Part shown: piece after piece, positions 25,819 to 34,990 of the stretch
Position numbering within the stretch: the first letter of the stretch is position 1
Layout of the letters: the number at the start of each line of letters is the position of its first letter
NCBI RefSeq assembly: GCF_900112795.1
Contig: NZ_FONA01000020.1
Location: 1 to 64,000 of the forward strand
Direction of reading: 5' to 3'
Source: Thermophagus xiamenensis
GTDB lineage: Bacteria; Bacteroidota; Bacteroidia; Bacteroidales; Marinilabiliaceae
Length of the DNA stretch: 64,000 bases
Notes under the pieces: generated by a model
Told to the model about the DNA's origin: nothing
What the model saw: the letters and a program-made list of their open reading frames with translations, nothing else
Database searches by the model: none
Program-made: the position numbers and the translations under genes

Positions 25819-27279
25819 TTAGTTGTGTGTTTTATGTTTAGTAATTGGTTCTATTCGTCGGATCTTAATATTTAGATAAGCAAACAAGATACTAATAAAA
25901 GGACTGATAATATTAAAAAAACAATAGGGCACGTAATCGAGAGTTGCCACACCCAGTATTCTTGACTGGGTTGCACCACAGGTATTCCATGGAATCAGGA
26001 CGGAAGTCATGGTACCCGAATCTTCGAGGGTACGGCTTAATACTTCCGGTTTTAAATTCATTTCTTCGTAGGCTTTTTTAAACATTCGTCCCGGTACAAC
26101 AATGGCAATGTACTGGTCGGAGGCTGTTGCATTAAAGAAAAGGCATGTTCCCACTGTTGAGCTGACCAAAGCCCCGGAAGAGCGTGCCCGCATCATGATT
26201 GGACGGGTAATTCTTGTGAGCAACCCACCTGCTTCCATTACTCCCCCGAATACCATAGCCGATAATATGAGCCAAACGGTATTAAGCATTCCCCGCATGC
26301 CTGAAGTGCTCAATAACTCGTTGATGCTGCTATGGGATGTGTCAATTGTTGTATCGCCAAAGATGGCCTGCATAATGCTGATGTAAGAGGCCTTCAGGTA
26401 ACTAATTCCTTCCCCACCTGTCTCCTTAATGATATCGGGTTGAAAAATCACTGCAAAGACACCTCCCAGAAGTGTTCCGGCCATAAGGGAAGGAATAGCC
26501 GGTACTTTTTTCAGGATGAGGGTTAATAGTATGATGGGAACGATGAATAGCCAGGGCGTTATATTGAATGCGTTGTTGATGGCATTTTTTACGGCAGTTG
26601 TTTCAACAATGGATGTGCTAAAGTCAGTTTTAAAACCCAGTACAATAAAGATGATCAGCGTTAAGCCCATGCTGGGTATGGTAGTATAAAACATATAACG
26701 AATATGGGTAAAGATATCGGTTCCGGCCATGGCGGGTGCCAGGTTTGTGGTATCGCTTAGCGGGGAAATTTTATCACCGAAATATGCACCCGAAATGATG
26801 GCGCCTGCCACGATAGGGTCATCGATGCCCATGGTTTTGCCAATGCCTAGCAGGGCAACACCTATGGTGGCAATGGTCGACCATGAACTGCCTGTTGCGA
26901 CCGATACCACCGAACAGACAATTACTGCGGTAACCAGAAAAACATGCGGATTGACCAGGTCCATACCATAATAAATCATGGCGGGAACAATACCGCTTAT
27001 CATCCATGTGCCTGCAAGTGATCCAATAAGTAGGAGAATCAGCATTGAGGGCATTGCAGAACCGATGGTTTTTATTATTTGATCGCTGGTATGTGACCAG
27101 CCCATGCCCTGACGCTGAACTATTATACCGCCAATGGTTGCCGCCAGAAGCAGGGCTGCCTGATTTGCTCCTGCCAGCGTATCGTCAAAAACAAATACAT
27201 TAATTGTTAGTAAAACGACAAGACAAAGGATGGGAATTAATGCTTCGAAAAGAGAGGGTGAGCGTTTGTTGGTCGTCAT
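25819..27279 (-). CDS. nhaC: NhaC-family Na+/H+ antiporter
   Basis: A 486-aa inner-membrane protein with about 11-12 hydrophobic helices and family motifs (ATGSSWSTIATIGVALLGIG, then GAYFGDKISPLSDTTNLAP, and a C-terminal SGTMTSVLIPWNTCGATQ). NhaC proteins exchange sodium or organic substrates against protons or one another. It is translationally close to the SMP-30 gene downstream (4-bp gap), so it may transport a sugar acid rather than only sodium; that is inference from context. Confidence 0.92.
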   Translation of the reverse strand: MTTNKRSPSLFEALIPILCLVVLLTINVFVFDDTLAGANQAALLLAATIGGIIVQRQGMGWSHTSDQIIKTIGSAMPSMLILLLIGSLAGTWMISGIVPAMIYYGMDLVNPHVFLVTAVIVCSVVSVATGSSWSTIATIGVALLGIGKTMGIDDPIVAGAIISGAYFGDKISPLSDTTNLAPAMAGTDIFTHIRYMFYTTIPSMGLTLIIFIVLGFKTDFSTSIVETTAVKNAINNAFNITPWLFIVPIILLTLILKKVPAIPSLMAGTLLGGVFAVIFQPDIIKETGGEGISYLKASYISIMQAIFGDTTIDTSHSSINELLSTSGMRGMLNTVWLILSAMVFGGVMEAGGLLTRITRPIMMRARSSGALVSSTVGTCLFFNATASDQYIAIVVPGRMFKKAYEEMNLKPEVLSRTLEDSGTMTSVLIPWNTCGATQSRILGVATLDYVPYCFFNIISPFISILFAYLNIKIRRIEPITKHKTHN

Positions 27280-27643
27280 TATTATTTTAAATTTCGAAAG
27301 TTGAGTCTAAATAATAATTCAATTATTTTGAAATTGTTTTTAGGGCTCATACTCCTATAAAAAATAATTTTATGGACTGTAAAGTTCAAATTACGGAATA
27401 AAATTTGGTTTTTGAAACATTCACGAAAAATGGTTTTCAGTGGATATGTTTTGTAAAGCTATTAAAAACATGTTAATAAGAGCATTAACATGAACTTCTT
27501 TGGCATCCAGATTGTTTAAATGAACGTTGGCGGAGGAAACCCGAAAAATTGAAGTTATTAGGTTATCATTTTGTGGATGCAAAATTGAAGGTTAAGGATT
27601 GTTTTTTTGAAGTAATTATTACGAATTTATAAAACAACAAAGT
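27280..27643. other. 364-bp divergent intergenic region, no gene seen
   Basis: This A+T-rich gap separates the nhaC start (minus) from the TlpA-like start (plus), so it must carry both promoters. An AAATAAT...ATTATTT-type inverted repeat lies at about 27310-27330. I could not identify a promoter with good spacing. Confidence 0.4.
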
Positions 27644-28117
27644 ATGAATAGATTTAAAATAATATTATTGTTTTTTTTATTGGGATGGTTACCTGTGACC
27701 GGACAGACTGTACCTGAGGTTAATTTTTCGCAGTTTGAACCCTGGTTGAAAAAAAACAATGATACCACATATGTGATTAATTTTTGGGCCACCTGGTGTA
27801 AGCCTTGTGTAGAAGAGTTGCCAGGGTTTCTGAAGGCCGCTGCCGACCTGAAGAACGAAAAAGTGAAGTTTATTTTTGTTAGTCTCGATTTCCCCACGCA
27901 AAAAGAGAGTCGACTGCTACCTTTCATAGAGGAACACGCAATGAATGAACAAGTCATTCTTTTGAATGATCCTGCCAGTAATCAATGGATACCCAAGGTG
28001 GATCCCCAATGGTCGGGGGCTATACCTGCCACGTTAATATATAAGGGGAAGAATAAAAGATTTCATGAAGGATCTCTTTCTTATGATGAATTAATAACCA
28101 TTATTAAATCGAAATAG
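27644..28117 (+). CDS. TlpA-like periplasmic thiol-disulfide oxidoreductase
   Basis: A signal peptide (about 1-21) leads into a thioredoxin fold with active site WATWCKPC (about 49-56) and cis-Pro region GAIPATLIY. The 157-aa length is normal. The next gene, 2 bp on, encodes another exported redoxin, so the pair probably works together in periplasmic thiol or peroxide chemistry. Confidence 0.9.
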   Translation: MNRFKIILLFFLLGWLPVTGQTVPEVNFSQFEPWLKKNNDTTYVINFWATWCKPCVEELPGFLKAAADLKNEKVKFIFVSLDFPTQKESRLLPFIEEHAMNEQVILLNDPASNQWIPKVDPQWSGAIPATLIYKGKNKRFHEGSLSYDELITIIKSK

Positions 28118-28119
28118 TT

Positions 28120-28719
28120 ATGAAAAAGTTAATGTTATCAGCCGTGATGATGGCGCTGACGATGACCATTTTTGGTCAGGGATATAAACCGGGCGATGAA
28201 GCCATTGATTTTCGTTTGAAAAATGTAGATGACAAAATGGTGTCATTGGCTGATTTCCCGGATGCTAAAGGTTTTATAGTGATTTTTTCAACCAACCACT
28301 GTCCTTATGTGGTGGCTTATGAAGATCGTATGATTGAGCTGGATAAAACCTTCAAACCTAAAGGATATCCTGTTATTGCCATTAACCCCAACGATCCCAA
28401 AGCCTTTCCTGAAGATTCGTTCGATAACATGAAGATTCGGGCTAAAGAAAAAGGGTTTACCTTTCCTTATCTTTTCGATGAAACTCAGGAGATTGCCAAA
28501 ACCTATGGTGCTACTCGTACACCCCACGTGTTTTTGTTGAAAAAAGAGGGTGGAAAATACATTGTAAAATATATTGGCGCCATTGATGATAATTATCAAG
28601 ATGCTTCCGCGGTTAAAGAAAAGTATGTGGCCAATGCCATTGCTGATTTGGAAGCGGGTAGACCTGTAAAAGTTCAGGAAACCAAAGCTATAGGTTGCAG
28701 TATTAAATGGAAAAAATAA
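28120..28719 (+). CDS. Exported AhpC/TSA-type redoxin (PRX-like)
   Basis: The signal peptide (about 1-20) is followed by a peroxiredoxin-like domain with GDEAIDFRLKNVDDKMVSLADF and active-site region TNHCPYVVAYEDRM (Cys about 59), then ATRTPHVFLL with the cis-Pro. A second Cys near the C-terminus (AIGCSIKW) may be a resolving partner. It is coupled to the TlpA-like gene (2-bp gap). The CPY rather than a TxxC peroxidatic motif makes true peroxidase activity uncertain. Confidence 0.87.
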   Translation: MKKLMLSAVMMALTMTIFGQGYKPGDEAIDFRLKNVDDKMVSLADFPDAKGFIVIFSTNHCPYVVAYEDRMIELDKTFKPKGYPVIAINPNDPKAFPEDSFDNMKIRAKEKGFTFPYLFDETQEIAKTYGATRTPHVFLLKKEGGKYIVKYIGAIDDNYQDASAVKEKYVANAIADLEAGRPVKVQETKAIGCSIKWKK

Positions 28720-28894
28720 TAATTTAACAGGTTTAATATATCTTATTTAAATTCTGTCTTTCACCTTAAAAAGTAAAAGATTTTTGGTAAGCCGAAGCTT
28801 CGCCTATGTATGTGGGAATTGTTTTCTGTATTATTTCCGATTAGCCTATAAAAATGGTATTTTCCACGGATGCAGTGCAGGTGAAGCCTCGGTT

Positions 28895-29611
28895 TTATTT
28901 TAAGAAATTATGGTCCAGATACTTTTGAAACTCTTCTTTATATTGATCACTCACAGGAATATATACATCAGGGTTGAATACAATTCTGTTGCGTTCAATA
29001 ATATGTATTTTATTTAAATTAACGATGTATGATCTGTGAACCCTCATGAATTTGTCGGATGGCAGGTGCTGTTGAATATTTTTCATTCCCAACAGGGCCA
29101 TGATGGGTTTTTCGTTATCCAGATGAATTCTAACATAATCGCGCATCCCTTCAATATATTTGATATCATCCAGGTTGATTCGAATGATTTTATATTCTGA
29201 TTTAATAAAAAGAAATTGGTCATTGTTTTGAATACTCTCTTGTGGCTTCGAATTCTGAAAATAACGATTTCGTGTTTTGTCAACAGCTTTCGCAAAAGCA
29301 GTAAAGGATATGGGTTTTACCAGATAGTCGGCGGCATCCACCTGAAAACCTTCGGCCGCATATTCTCTGTAGGCGGTTGTAAATATGACTTTGGGAGGGT
29401 TGGACAAAGATTTAACAAAGTCCATGCCTGATAGATCCGGCATGTTGATATCAACAAACATCAAATCCACCTCATTGTGCTGCAGAAAATCGAGCGCTTT
29501 AATAGCACTGGTGAACCCCTCAAGGAGTTGTAAATAAGGAATTTTTTCGATATATCCATTAATCTGCTTCAGGGCCAAAGGCTCGTCATCTATTGATACA
29601 CAGGTTATCAT
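28895..29611 (-). CDS. LytTR-family response regulator
   Basis: The receiver domain (about 1-120) has acidic residues DDE near 9-11, the phospho-acceptor Asp in MFVDINMPDLSG and Lys in DYLVKPISF. The LytTR DNA-binding domain follows (about 140-238; IKYIEGMRDYVRIHL, then FMRVHRSYIVNL). Its start overlaps the stop of the sensor gene by 4 bp (ATGA), which indicates translational coupling. Target genes are not evident from the window. Confidence 0.94.
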   Translation of the reverse strand: MITCVSIDDEPLALKQINGYIEKIPYLQLLEGFTSAIKALDFLQHNEVDLMFVDINMPDLSGMDFVKSLSNPPKVIFTTAYREYAAEGFQVDAADYLVKPISFTAFAKAVDKTRNRYFQNSKPQESIQNNDQFLFIKSEYKIIRINLDDIKYIEGMRDYVRIHLDNEKPIMALLGMKNIQQHLPSDKFMRVHRSYIVNLNKIHIIERNRIVFNPDVYIPVSDQYKEEFQKYLDHNFLK

Positions 29612-30705
29612 AACGGGATTTTTAATTCTACATTAAAGGTATGTTCTTTATCGTCTTGTTGTATAGTTAAGTGGTATTGATTGCCATAAATCAAATTTAA
29701 ACGATTACGGGCGTTCTCAATACCTATTCCGGAACCTCTTTTATTTCCGGGGAGAGTATTAGGAACACTATTTTTGACTTTAAACAACAACTGTTTTTCA
29801 TTTGTAACAATATCAATGTGAATAAAAGAATGAGATTGATAGCTAATACCATATTTGAAGGCATTTTCAATGAAAGAAATGGTTAAAAGCGGGGGTATTT
29901 TTACCTGTGGCACCACCTGCGGTTGGTTAATGACGATATCCACATCATCGGTAAAGCGTAGTTTCATTAAATCGACGTAACTACGGATAAAATCTAATTC
30001 TTTTATTAGTGATATTTTAGAGGTTTGTGATTCATACAGCATGTAATCCATCATTTGAGAGAGTTTTATGACAGCTTCTTTGGCTTCTTCGGTATCAATA
30101 TCGATCAGCGCATGGATGTTATTTAAAGTATTCATAAAAAAGTGAGGACTGATCTGGTTTTGGAGAAAAGCCATTTTATTTTGAATGCTCTCTTTTTCCG
30201 CTTTTAATTTATTGCGTTCGGCATGCGTCCATTTACTAAAGAACAGGATGCCGGAATCAAACCCTATCACCAGAATGCTCATGATAAACAGGTTTGCAAA
30301 AGGGGGGATAGCTTCAGGGGGTATAGGTAATGGTTGCTTGAGAGGCATTGGTCCGCGAGGGGGAATAGCTAAGATGGGGTGTAAATCACGGGGTGTGGAA
30401 TGTTGCTCCACTAAAAACAGAACTGTGGATATAACTACTATTAAACCAATAATGGAAACAAAATAGAGTATTCTTTTCCCCCTAAAAAACAATCGTGGCA
30501 TTAGCAAAAAACGATTAATTAAAAAGATGAGAAAAAGAACACTATACTCCTTCCATATCCTAAATATATGGGTCCAATTGATGCCATTTGAAAAATCCCC
30601 AAAAAGCAAAGGGATTACAAACATCAACAGCCAAACCGCTGCGGTTAATAATACCGGAAGGCTGCCTTCCTTTATTTCGGTTTGTTTTTTTAATATTCTT
30701 CTCAT
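29608..30705 (-). CDS. LytS/YehU-type sensor histidine kinase
   Basis: Four predicted membrane helices (about 18-36, 50-68, 80-102, 135-158) precede a coiled segment and a His_kinase domain with phospho-acceptor His in QISPHFFMNTLNNIHAL (about 190). An ATPase domain follows with N-box FIENAFKYGI and GIGIENARNRL. Between helices 3 and 4 is a Pro-rich, probably periplasmic loop (PPRGPMPLKQPLPIPPEA). It is cotranscribed with the LytTR regulator. The stimulus is unknown. Confidence 0.92.
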   Translation of the reverse strand: MRRILKKQTEIKEGSLPVLLTAAVWLLMFVIPLLFGDFSNGINWTHIFRIWKEYSVLFLIFLINRFLLMPRLFFRGKRILYFVSIIGLIVVISTVLFLVEQHSTPRDLHPILAIPPRGPMPLKQPLPIPPEAIPPFANLFIMSILVIGFDSGILFFSKWTHAERNKLKAEKESIQNKMAFLQNQISPHFFMNTLNNIHALIDIDTEEAKEAVIKLSQMMDYMLYESQTSKISLIKELDFIRSYVDLMKLRFTDDVDIVINQPQVVPQVKIPPLLTISFIENAFKYGISYQSHSFIHIDIVTNEKQLLFKVKNSVPNTLPGNKRGSGIGIENARNRLNLIYGNQYHLTIQQDDKEHTFNVELKIPL

Positions 30706-30768
30706 TTTGTGGTAAAGATAATGATATATTTATTACGATTTCGGAAGACAGCCATACTGTAGTCTTTA

Positions 30769-30973
30769 TTTTATCCGTGTAAAGTTTGTTTAAGTTATTG
30801 GCAGGCTAAAACTTAAAATTAGTTTTTAGTGATTGGTCAATAGTTATTAGTGCAACCACACCAATGACTGTTCACTAATCACTAAAAACTTTTTCTGCCT
30901 TCTGCCTGTGCATTTCTGCCTTTGTCTTTTTAAAGATGTTCTTTTGTGACCTCAAATCGTCATGTGGGTTTCA
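30769..30973 (-). repeat. Dispersed repeat DR, copy 3 (long unit, diverged)
   Basis: Read on the minus strand, it begins with ATGAAACCCACATGACG and includes CACAAAAGAACAT, AAGGCAGAAATGCACAGGCAG and CCAATAACTTAAACAAA. The middle has TCACTAA/TTAGTGA words in opposite orientations. It is more diverged than the others. Confidence 0.7.
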
Positions 30974-31063
30974 TTCATGGGTTTACCGGTTCTGGCATTA
31001 CTCAAAGTTTATATATTTTCTGTAACAAACTATTTGTATCATGCCCATTATGTTAACCCTGAA

Positions 31064-32198
31064 TTATTGCTGCAGATAAGATATAACAGCGTTATTGCGT
31101 TCGGTAACATGTGATTTTAATTCCTCTACAGCCCAGTCAAATTCTGAGTCACTTCTTAAATAGGAATAACCGGTCACTTCACTAGTATGTATCCCAGTTT
31201 TGCATAACAGTATTTGCAGCAAGCCATTTCAGAAATGCATCGACGTTAAAAACAGCTTCCAAATTATTTTTCCAGGTTTCAATGTCTGTTGTTCTTTCGG
31301 AACTGTGCAAAACGTCATATAAACTTCTTAGATCAGAAAAATCGGTTTCATCTTCATTCGTTTTAGGGAAAAACTCATCGGTGTCGAATGTGCCATAAGC
31401 AAATGATGCGGCATCGCCATCGGGTTTATAGAGATTTCCTGAGTCATCGATGAATTGAGTTTCAATCACTGTGTCGTCTACTTCTTCGACCAGGGTATAA
31501 ACACCGTAATATTGAGGTCCGTTACCATGGTCAACATAAACGACGCAGAAAGTGGTTTGAGAAGCGGGTACACCAAAACTTCGAAACAAGTCGGCTGCCA
31601 CTTTTTCGCGCATTAAGGAAGCATCATCGTAATTGTTGTTCAAATTGAGTTGTTTAAAACCATAGAATCGCTGGTTTTTAATGGCAGGATAATCGTCTTC
31701 GAATTCATCAAAATCGAGTTTAAAAGATAATTTATTGTTACCCGACTGATAGGCAGCCTGTAAACTGGAATTGCCCTTAAACCGAATGCCCACATGATAC
31801 CACTCCGTATCGTTAAATTTAAATAAGCAAGGTACCCAAACGGGATCAAAATCACTGGATGAGGCAATTCCACCACCGCCGGGACGATTGCCTCCACTAT
31901 ATCCCAGGTTTTCAGCTAAATCGTTTTGCATGGTTTGCCAATCATCGCTGCTGATTTCAATATCAAACCGCAACACCTGTGATTGGTCAAAGACTACATC
32001 GTAGTTAAGTTCGGCGTCGTTGCTGTGTGTCGCTTCAGTCCAGTCGGCATAATCTTCGTCGTCTGAAACCACAGAATCATCAGAACTTTCTTCTTGTTCG
32101 GTATCTGTTGTAGTAAGGTCATCTTCATCATCCGAACAAGAGCTGAGTGGTATGAGACCTATAAAAAGGACTGCAATAAAATAGTTGAGCTTGTTCAT
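31064..32198 (-). pseudogene. CotH-family lipoprotein with an internal deletion
   Basis: The intact 5' part (338 codons to 31182) has a lipobox (PLSSC), an acidic linker and CotH kinase-like motifs (VGIRFKGNSSL, FYGFKQLNLNNNYDDASLMREKVAADLFR, YYGVYTLVEEVD, VMQNWDTY). In relatives, WDTY is followed by a long segment with conserved WIPWDxNEAL residues. Here a stop follows at once, and 10 bp further, in the +1 frame, the family's C-terminal helix resumes (SDSEFDWAVEELKSHV) and ends at 31064. So a central segment was deleted and the frame shifted. The surviving protein lacks part of the presumed active site. Confidence 0.8.
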
Positions 32199-32209
32199 AT
32201 TAAAGTGTT

Positions 32210-32725
32210 TTAGTTAAATGAATTAGAATAAACAGAAATTTTTCTGTCGTTTATTGGTTTACTAAAACTCTTGTGATAGATAGCAGAATCGAAAAATCCC
32301 CATTCTCTCAGTTCATCGATGCGATCTTTTGAATGTTCTGCCATCTGACGTGTATAAACCGGATTGTTGGTACCCAGAGCCGACCGGCCTACGGCTTCTA
32401 CAAACTCGTCTAAAGAATATTTGGAGGTTGCCGGGTCAAATTCGAAAAGACCTTTGGCAAAAGGGGTAGAGCCTGATGAGCCTAACCGACCTTTAGATAC
32501 CAACATAACTTTGGCACCGGAATCGTGTGCTTTGACTGCCGCAAACAGTCCTGCCATTCCGCCACCAATGACCAGAACATCGGTCTTCATCTTTTGTTGT
32601 TGCATCTCTTTTGATTGGACGGATGGTTTATTTGTACCCCAACCCATCCCCATTGAAGCCAAGGCAGCAAACCCTGCTGTTGCTGCTGCTCTTTCTATAA
32701 ATTGTCGTCGTGAAATATTTTGCAT
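32210..32725 (-). pseudogene. Truncated Tat-type FAD flavoprotein (fumarate-reductase-like)
   Basis: A twin-arginine signal (SRRQFIERAAATAG) and an FAD Rossmann motif (VLVIGGGMAGLFAAVKAH, about 49-66) lead into the family block SKGRLGSSGSTPFAKG and WGFFDSAIYHKSF. Homology stops near residue 163. Full members have roughly 500-600 residues including a catalytic domain that is missing here. The frame then runs into sequence that looks like the leader of the CotH gene and stops 11 bp before its ATG. A deletion fusing the two genes is the simplest reading. Confidence 0.8.
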
Positions 32726-32802
32726 ACCGGGATTTTTTGTGAGTTGTGCTAAAGGGCAATTGTTTGCCTAAATATTTTTTGATAATATAGAGTTGGTATT
32801 AT

Positions 32803-33465
32803 TTAATCCTTTTTTGTCGGGTTCAATAAGGTGTTTTGTTTTTTGCGGGTAAATGGTTTAATTACGTAAGATCTAAGTAATAAAAGGACTCCCACACCGG
32901 TCAATATGGCAATGAACCATCCCATTTCGGTTGTAATGTGTCGTCCGGTATCAATAACATGATAGGTAGCACTGCAGATAAAGGCTATGGACAAAATACC
33001 ATGAAATATTTTCCATGTTTTATATGACCATGGTAATTTATTTCTCAGCATTGAGGTGAGTCCTAAAATCAACATCAAAAGCCAGGCTGTTATGCCCATA
33101 AAAATACCCGGCATTTTATAAGATTTGAGTATCAGCATAAAGGCATCGACCGGCTCTACGCCCGACTCAAAATAGCGGGGAATCACAATTAAAAAGGGAT
33201 GAACCAGTAATATGCCAATGAATATGTAACCCATAATTTTATGCCATTTTATGAGGCGGCTTTTTTTCCAGCCCTCCCAGAATTTATCATTGGCACGTGA
33301 CAAATAGAACTGGAAAATCATGTCCAAAAATGCGATAACGGTAATTATCGAAAAGGTTTCTTTTAACCAGGTTCGTTGCGGAACTCCGCTATAGGCATAA
33401 AACAGACCAGGTAAACCTAAAAATAAGGCGATGACTAAGAACAATTGTAAAACTTTTTTACTCAT
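32803..33465 (-). CDS. Ferric-reductase-like transmembrane protein
   Basis: I start at 33465 (MSKKVLQL...), 5 bp after the ferredoxin stop. The longer open frame to 33660 overlaps the ferredoxin out of frame and reads as junk. Six or so membrane helices carry paired His residues (IKWHKIMGYIFIGILLVHPF and WKIFHGILSIAFICSATYHVIDTGRH), typical of di-heme ferric reductase/MsrQ-like cytochromes. Together with the ferredoxin and the lost flavoprotein it forms a small electron-transfer operon across the inner membrane. Confidence 0.87.
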   Translation of the reverse strand: MSKKVLQLFLVIALFLGLPGLFYAYSGVPQRTWLKETFSIITVIAFLDMIFQFYLSRANDKFWEGWKKSRLIKWHKIMGYIFIGILLVHPFLIVIPRYFESGVEPVDAFMLILKSYKMPGIFMGITAWLLMLILGLTSMLRNKLPWSYKTWKIFHGILSIAFICSATYHVIDTGRHITTEMGWFIAILTGVGVLLLLRSYVIKPFTRKKQNTLLNPTKKD

Positions 33466-33470
33466 AACTT

Positions 33471-33683
33471 TTACCCCCATGAAACAATAACTGGAATAGA
33501 TTTTTCCGGTGTAATGGTGATGGCATCCACCGGACAATTCAATCGACATAAATGACAGATTTGACAATCGTCCGGATACTTTATTTCTGCCTTTCCTTTG
33601 CTGTTTAAGCGAATTACATCGGTAGGACAGCTTTTTACGCATTCGCCGCATCCGATACATCCGTTGATACTACTTATAGGCAT
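33471..33683 (-). CDS. Two-cluster 4Fe-4S ferredoxin
   Basis: About 70 aa with two complete motifs, CIGCGECVKSCP and CQICHLCRLNCP, so two [4Fe-4S] clusters. I chose the ATG at 33683; an alternative at 33716 adds 11 residues. It heads the operon ferredoxin - cytochrome-like membrane protein - flavoprotein fragment - CotH fragment, and would pass electrons between the membrane protein and the (now truncated) flavoenzyme. Confidence 0.9.
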   Translation of the reverse strand: MPISSINGCIGCGECVKSCPTDVIRLNSKGKAEIKYPDDCQICHLCRLNCPVDAITITPEKSIPVIVSWG

Positions 33684-33716
33684 GGTTGTGTTTTTTGGTG
33701 GTTCTAACTGAAACAA

Positions 33717-34131
33717 AAATGCTTGTTAATGAATTGATGATCAAATGAAGTCGACAGATGCAACAGATGTATCGACCAACAGATGTATTTTCATGGCAAG
33801 AATTAGTAACATGAAGTATTGCACCTCTCATAGTGGTTAATAATTTCGTCTATAACCATATGTTGACCACCTTTGGGAGAGGTAATAAAAACCTTATATC
33901 AGAAAATAAAGCCGGATGGCTAAAGATTAAATAGCCGCACGGCTTTTCAATAAAAATTCGTTCGGCTGTTAAGAAAAAAGCAAAACGGCTTAATTTATAA
34001 AAGCCGTATTGCTTAAATAACTTTTAAAAGCATTAAGTAATGAGTTTTATATTGTTTGTGGATTGGGAAATCAAATCTTGAGAGGCGTGCCGCGCACGGT
34101 TCTCAGCCGGCAAAATAAGAGGCTTGGCCGT
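33717..34131. other. 415-bp gap holding two related hairpins (33908-33946; 33980-34012)
   Basis: The first hairpin has AAAGCCG/CGGCTTT outer and GGCTA/TAGCC inner stems; read on the minus strand it ends CGGCTTTATTTT and can terminate the HU-like gene. The second has GCAA-A-ACGGCTT pairing with AAGCCGT-A-TTGC. Both use the same CGGCTT arms, and a third CGGCT half-site lies between them. No gene is visible in the gap. Confidence 0.6.
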
Positions 34132-34854
34132 TCAGGGACTTGATGTTTGGCTGTCAGGCTTCCTTACTTTCAGTTTATGAGGGAAACGAAAGAATTTTAT
34201 GTCGCGGTCCTTAAAGGCGGGAACTCTGATTTCCACTTCAACAGGACCTGCAATGTCGGGTGGCAGACTTAGAAGTAGGCGGGAAGAGGTGTTGGTAAAT
34301 ATTTGTTGCGGGCGAATTTCATTTTTATTTTCATCGATAAAAAATATTCCCTGTCGGGGATCGTTAAGGTCAATTTTGAGTTTTGAGCCTTCGATAAGAA
34401 TGACATTATTCGCCGTAATTTGAGTGTTAACTGTGTTGGTGTTTAAGTCTGTTATTCGTTCAATAACGGGAGTGGTGGCCGGAACATTTATCTTTTGAAG
34501 CTTTACTTTTGTCAGCGTTTTTTTTAGCAGTTTGGTAGGCCTGCATACTACGTGCAATTTATGACGGTTAGGGTTGAAGTAGTCGTCTTCCGACTGGAAC
34601 GTGCCCCGGATGGATAATTGGAAATTAAATAAACGCGTTCGAATGTTTACCCCTTGAGTGAAAAAATACAACAGGGCTTTTTCCAACGCTTTTAGTACTG
34701 CCAGCACATCAGCCATGGTGATGGTAGCGCCCTGATTAACCATGTGCTCCATTATTTCCTTTTCGGTGATGGTGCTCGGGTTGTAAATTTTGGCAAAATA
34801 GTTATTTTTATTGCCTTTCATCCGATTTTGGATTAACCGATAATAAAAAGCCAT
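34132..34854 (-). CDS. HU/IHF-like DNA-binding protein with C-terminal Ig-like domain (DUF4469 type)
   Basis: The first about 120 residues form a HU-like domain of the Bacteroidota family (MAFYYRLIQNRM, TITEKEIMEHMVNQGATITMADVLAVL, then GVNIRTRLFNFQLSIRGTF and the basic RPTKLLKKTLTKVKLQ). The C-terminal about 90 residues are a beta-sandwich (GSKLKIDLNDPRQGIFFID). Bacteroides structures of this family exist, but function is only annotated as DNA-binding. It is monocistronic, with terminator-like hairpins downstream. Confidence 0.85.
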   Translation of the reverse strand: MAFYYRLIQNRMKGNKNNYFAKIYNPSTITEKEIMEHMVNQGATITMADVLAVLKALEKALLYFFTQGVNIRTRLFNFQLSIRGTFQSEDDYFNPNRHKLHVVCRPTKLLKKTLTKVKLQKINVPATTPVIERITDLNTNTVNTQITANNVILIEGSKLKIDLNDPRQGIFFIDENKNEIRPQQIFTNTSSRLLLSLPPDIAGPVEVEIRVPAFKDRDIKFFRFPHKLKVRKPDSQTSSP

Positions 34855-34990
34855 AACAACTAATCTTTACATCCTAATTAATGTATGACCGGTAATAAAA
34901 TTATACAAATTTTTCCAATTGTCACCGGAGCTTGTTCCACATGTCAGAAAAAATATCCAAAAATAATTTTCGGAATTTGTTGGGTCTGTG

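Noticed and set aside
33466-33660. N-terminal extension of the ferric-reductase-like protein
   Set aside because: It overlaps the ferredoxin gene out of frame, is basic and repetitive, and the ATG at 33465 gives a normal membrane start.
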